Of a stretch of DNA of 64,000 nucleotides, positions 61,543 to 64,000 are shown piece after piece. The stretch spans positions 43,866,129 to 43,930,128 of the forward strand of contig OY743180.1 in the NCBI GenBank assembly GCA_963555705.1. Reading direction: 5' to 3'. The DNA comes from Ligustrum vulgare (lineage: Eukaryota; Streptophyta; Magnoliopsida; Lamiales; Oleaceae). The notes beneath the pieces were generated by a model, which saw only the letters and a program-made list of their open reading frames with translations, made no database searches and was not told where the DNA came from. The translations under genes were made by a program, and so were the position numbers. Each line of letters opens with the position of its first letter. Positions within the stretch are counted from its first letter, which is position 1.

Positions 61543-61812
61543 TGATGTTATATGTGCTATAACTTACATGCATTATTGCATGTTGAGACGAGACGAGGCT
61601 ACTTTTTGATACTTGTATGTTGTATGAATTGATGATGTTATATGCGCAATAACTTACATGCATTATTGCATGTTGAGACAAGACGACGCTACTTTTTTGC
61701 ACATATATGTTGTGTGAATTGATGATGTTATATTCGCTCTAACTTACATGCATTATTGCATGTTGAAACAAGACGAGACTACTTTTACGCACTTACATGA
61801 TATGATGTTATG
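61543..61812. repeat. Three tandem copies of a 90-bp unit
   Basis: TAACTTACATGCATTATTGC occurs at 61,560, 61,650 and 61,740, exactly 90 bp apart, followed each time by ATGTTGA-ACAAGACGA-like text. Each copy contains the near-palindrome TGCATTATTGCA. A partial fourth copy begins near 61,803. Confidence 0.9.
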
Positions 61813-62223
61813 CAAAGAAAATGTTTAGCATGATTTGCATGTTTACATGCAGTTTCATAGTATAAAATTAATTACTTTGTACTGAGTTTACTGAGTATTT
61901 CTTTGAAATACTAACCCCGTTATTAACAATTTTTGCAGACTTTGGAGACAGTGGCGAATGATGGACAATGGTGGCAAAAATGGATAAATAAATAGTTTAT
62001 TTCAAATTTAAATTTTCAGTTCATGTTAAGTTTAAATTGATGTTTGTTTAAGTATTGAAAAAAATCGAATTTATTACCGTTGAATGTTTTGAATAAAATT
62101 TTATTCGAGTTTAAAATCTTAGTTATTTTCCACTCAATTGTTATTTTGAAAGTGAGTTTGAAAGAATGAAGTGACGTTTCGGGTGTTTAGAACTCGGGAT
62201 GTTACAATATTTGAGTAACAAAT

Positions 62224-62252
62224 GATCGTGCATTGCACGGGTATAACAATAG
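62224..62252 (+). other. Helitron 3' terminus (variant)
   Basis: CGTGCATTGCACGGGTATAA is followed by CAATAG before TT. The stem and spacing match the other Helitron ends, but the usual ACTAG is replaced by AATAG. Confidence 0.5.
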
Positions 62253-62259
62253 TTGCAAT

Positions 62260-62480
62260 TAATGGAAGGAGTCTTTTTGAAGTAGTTACCACATGATCCG
62301 AAATATTTAATTGATCTTTTGCAGATTTGATGTGGGTGACCCTTGATTTTTGAAGCCACAGTTGAAGCAATTCTGCTGGAAAATGAAACCCCACAAGTGA
62401 AAAAATGAAACACTAATGCTAGGTATTGAACACCTAATACTCGCATGACAAGTGGGTGTACTCACCGCTATACCACAACA
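62260..62480 (-). mobile_element. tRNA-derived SINE
   Basis: Read on the minus strand from about 62,480, the sequence starts GTTGTGGTATAGCGGTGAG. That matches box A of the pol III promoter, as in plant tRNA-Asp/Gly-like genes. A box-B-like GGTGTTCAATACC follows about 40 bp on. The anticodon-stem-like CCACTTGTCATGCGAG resembles tRNA-Asp. The tRNA-unrelated body follows. The cloverleaf is imperfect, so a SINE or tRNA pseudogene fits better than a working tRNA. Confidence 0.55.
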
Positions 62481-62560
62481 TCAGAAGATATAACATTGTA
62501 AACTACTTTCAACAACAATCAATGTTAGATTCAACTCTTGTCCTTATGAATAGAGTATTG

Positions 62561-62764
62561 TTACGCCTCATCTTCTGAAATGCATTTGGCTGCGTGATTT
62601 CCAGCTAATAGACGGCACTCCATGCCATCAATAACAGGCATTAACCGAAGTTGATTGCTAATGGCGGGAGGGCCCTTTCCAGAAGCATCGAAGCAAAAGT
62701 TTTTCTGAAGTGATACACATCCTCCACTACGAAGCGGCTCCACTGTTCCCAAGGAATATTTCAT
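62561..62764 (-). CDS. Exon-like open frame, unrecognised
   Basis: A minus-strand frame of 67 codons has a composition unlike the local background, rich in Gly, Cys and Ser with balanced codon use. It reads MKYSLGTVEPLRSGGCVSLQ, then FCFDASGKGPPAISN and MECRLLAGNHAAKC. I cannot name the family. No splice sites or second exon could be assigned, but this is a better coding candidate than most frames here. It could be one exon of a host gene or a captured fragment. Confidence 0.35.
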   Translation of the reverse strand: MKYSLGTVEPLRSGGCVSLQKNFCFDASGKGPPAISNQLRLMPVIDGMECRLLAGNHAAKCISEDEA

Positions 62765-63038
62765 AAGATCTATCCATAATGGACTTATGTAACATCTTTG
62801 CTATAGACACCAAAATAATTAAATCGCCAGTTTGTAGCCCAAAAACCAACATAGCCTTTAGGGCGACTTCTTATCAGAAGCATTTGTTACCTATCAACCT
62901 AGAACTGATCATGACGTCTACTATTGTGATCATAATCTTCAGGATGAAGTCACGTGTCACTTAATCTAATGGTAACCACTTCATTTTTTGTTAGTATAAA
63001 AGCTCATACTCGGTGTCATTTCGAACGTAATGTAACTT

Positions 63039-63040
<2 letters not shown>

Positions 63041-63098
<58 letters not shown>

Positions 63099-63099
63099 G
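63041..63099. repeat. (CT)n then (CA)n compound microsatellite
   Basis: About 19 CT units are followed directly by about 10 CA units. Confidence 0.95.
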
Positions 63100-63775
63100 A
63101 CATCCTATCCGTCCCCCTTTGATGTGCAGCCTTTTTATGTTGACCAAAAATTCTCACAACAATTTGAATCAACGTAAGAAAGCTAAAATTAATAATAAAT
63201 GAATCCTGGCCCAAACTTAATCTAACCAAAGTTTCAAGGAATAAACCCTAACACAATAGATATAAATAAGTAAATACCAAGATTGTGGATTCAATAACAA
63301 TACAAGAATAATAAACTCTAATGAAGTTGAAGAAATTCCTAAGAGAACAAAAATAAAGAAAGAGTTTACCTCCAAGTTCTTCACACAATTACAAGCTTCA
63401 AAGTTAAGGAAACTAGGGTTTAAGTGTTGTTTGGTATTTATAGTATATATAAATGGGGAATAAATAAAAATCGGAATAAAATAATATTTTCAGTAAATCT
63501 GGGTTCAAGATAACTGCGAGATTGTGTGGGGGAAATATCGCGCGATCGCATGGAGATCACTTCCTTCTAAACACAACATTCTGACCATTGCTGCTGATTT
63601 GGCCCGCGTGTCCGTTTGGCCTCCATCTTCAATTGCAACGTATGTGATGCTGCTATCGAGGTTATCTTCCGTTTAGGCTCGACTCCATAATTTGTGAATG
63701 AGTCCCACAATCAATTCTTAAACTCTTTGGCCTTGGATCTCGTCATGGGTCCCACCAACATGCGTATCGAGGTTT
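63100..63775 (-). mobile_element. 3' part or LTR of a second Ty3/gypsy element
   Basis: This region lies downstream, on the minus strand, of the integrase end at 63,780-63,990. It contains the TTCGAGGTCGAATCC-type tail and GATCGCGCGATATTTCC. A plant-promoter-like part has TATATATACTATAAATACC near 63,430-63,450, which is a fair TATA region. The partner LTR would be outside the window. Confidence 0.45.
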
Positions 63776-63779
63776 GACT

Positions 63780-63990
63780 TCCTTGATTTTCATCATCATA
63801 TCCCTCTTAAAAAGGATTCGACCTCGAATCTCTACATACATCTAAAGGAGACAATCAAAAACATTAACAGTAGCAGAAACTTTGTACTCACCTAGGAGAT
63901 CGAGATCGATCTTGAAGGCATTTTAATTAATTTTCTCAGTGATTTGGAGGAATGGACCATCGCCACGTGGTTGCAATTTGGACTTTCTTT
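63780..63990 (-). pseudogene. Ty3/gypsy integrase C-terminal fragment
   Basis: The minus strand reads RGDGPFLQITEKIN, NAFKIDLDLLGEYKVSATVN and VFDCLL. This matches the C-terminal RGDGPF-x-RINDNAYKLDLPGEY-VSATFNVSDL stretch of chromoviral-type gypsy polyproteins. Stops (for example between KIN and NAF) show decay. The rest of pol would lie beyond the window's right edge. Confidence 0.75.
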
Positions 63991-64000
63991 GATTGGGAAA

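Larger units (their letters stand above)
60360..62205. mobile_element. Possible LTR (solo or truncated) with internal repeats
   Basis: A promoter-like, GC-richer stretch (60,670-60,990) ends in a (GA)n run, followed by CCCCCATCTTTCAAGG-type sequence and three 90-bp repeats. It closes with GAACTCGGGATGTTACA near 62,207, a common way for Ty3/gypsy LTRs to end. No partner LTR, target duplication or coding domain was found, so the identity is tentative. Confidence 0.3.

Noticed and set aside
62405..62480. A functional tRNA-Asp gene
   Set aside because: The stems are imperfect and unrelated body sequence continues, which fits a SINE or pseudogene better.
63038..63229. Frame encoding repeated Glu-Arg
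   Set aside because: It is a translation of the (CT)n microsatellite.

Overview
This window is nuclear DNA of a flowering plant, very probably a eudicot. It is AT-rich and full of LTR retrotransposons, Helitrons, hAT-, MULE-, CACTA- and Harbinger-like elements, microsatellites and MITEs, with one clearly intact protein-coding gene. The N-terminal residues of that gene resemble asterid (Lamiales-type) geranylgeranyl diphosphate synthases as I remember them, so an asterid is my guess; the window alone does not settle it.

Layout. 1-4.2 kb: unassigned sequence, a TIR element with a GC-rich interior (about 1.55-3.01 kb) and a Tourist-like MITE. 4.18-9.90 kb: a Ty1/copia element with both LTRs and a 5-bp target duplication, deleted for protease and most of integrase. 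10-16 kb: a MITE, a hAT-like element split by a MULE-like element, and a decayed copia fragment. About 16.3-19.33 kb: a region ending in a Helitron 3' terminus that holds exon-like fragments of a mitochondrial GrpE co-chaperone and a xylose isomerase. 20.11-23.01 kb: a 2.9-kb inverted repeat made of two head-to-head copies of the element family seen at 1.5-3.0 kb. 23-26.9 kb: a DUF247 pseudogene, a hAT-like element and several MITEs. 26,914-28,032: the intact, intronless plastid-type GGPP synthase. 28-35 kb: a reversed Helitron end, an LTR-like remnant carrying a CACTA element, an alpha/beta-hydrolase fragment and a Harbinger-like MITE. 35.9-51.8 kb: very AT-rich repeat arrays, two related Helitrons (one with a hAT insertion, one empty), a Helitron Rep/helicase remnant, a triplicated 580-bp repeat and a long-armed inverted repeat. 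51.85-58.35 kb: a Ty3/gypsy element of Tat type on the minus strand, with both LTRs and a 5-bp target duplication but no intact pol. 58.4-64 kb: tandem duplications, LTR-like DNA, a tRNA-derived SINE, microsatellites and the edge of a second Ty3/gypsy element.

How it works together. The GGPP synthase is the only feature with a clear cellular job: it supplies C20 diphosphate for plastid isoprenoids. Everything else reads as transposon biology. The most informative parts are the large hairpin-forming inverted repeat, the gene-fragment-carrying Helitron region and the datable nested insertions. I saw no new defence or metabolic system and no gene cluster. Boundaries without a stated target duplication are approximate, and all identities come from reading the sequence by eye.
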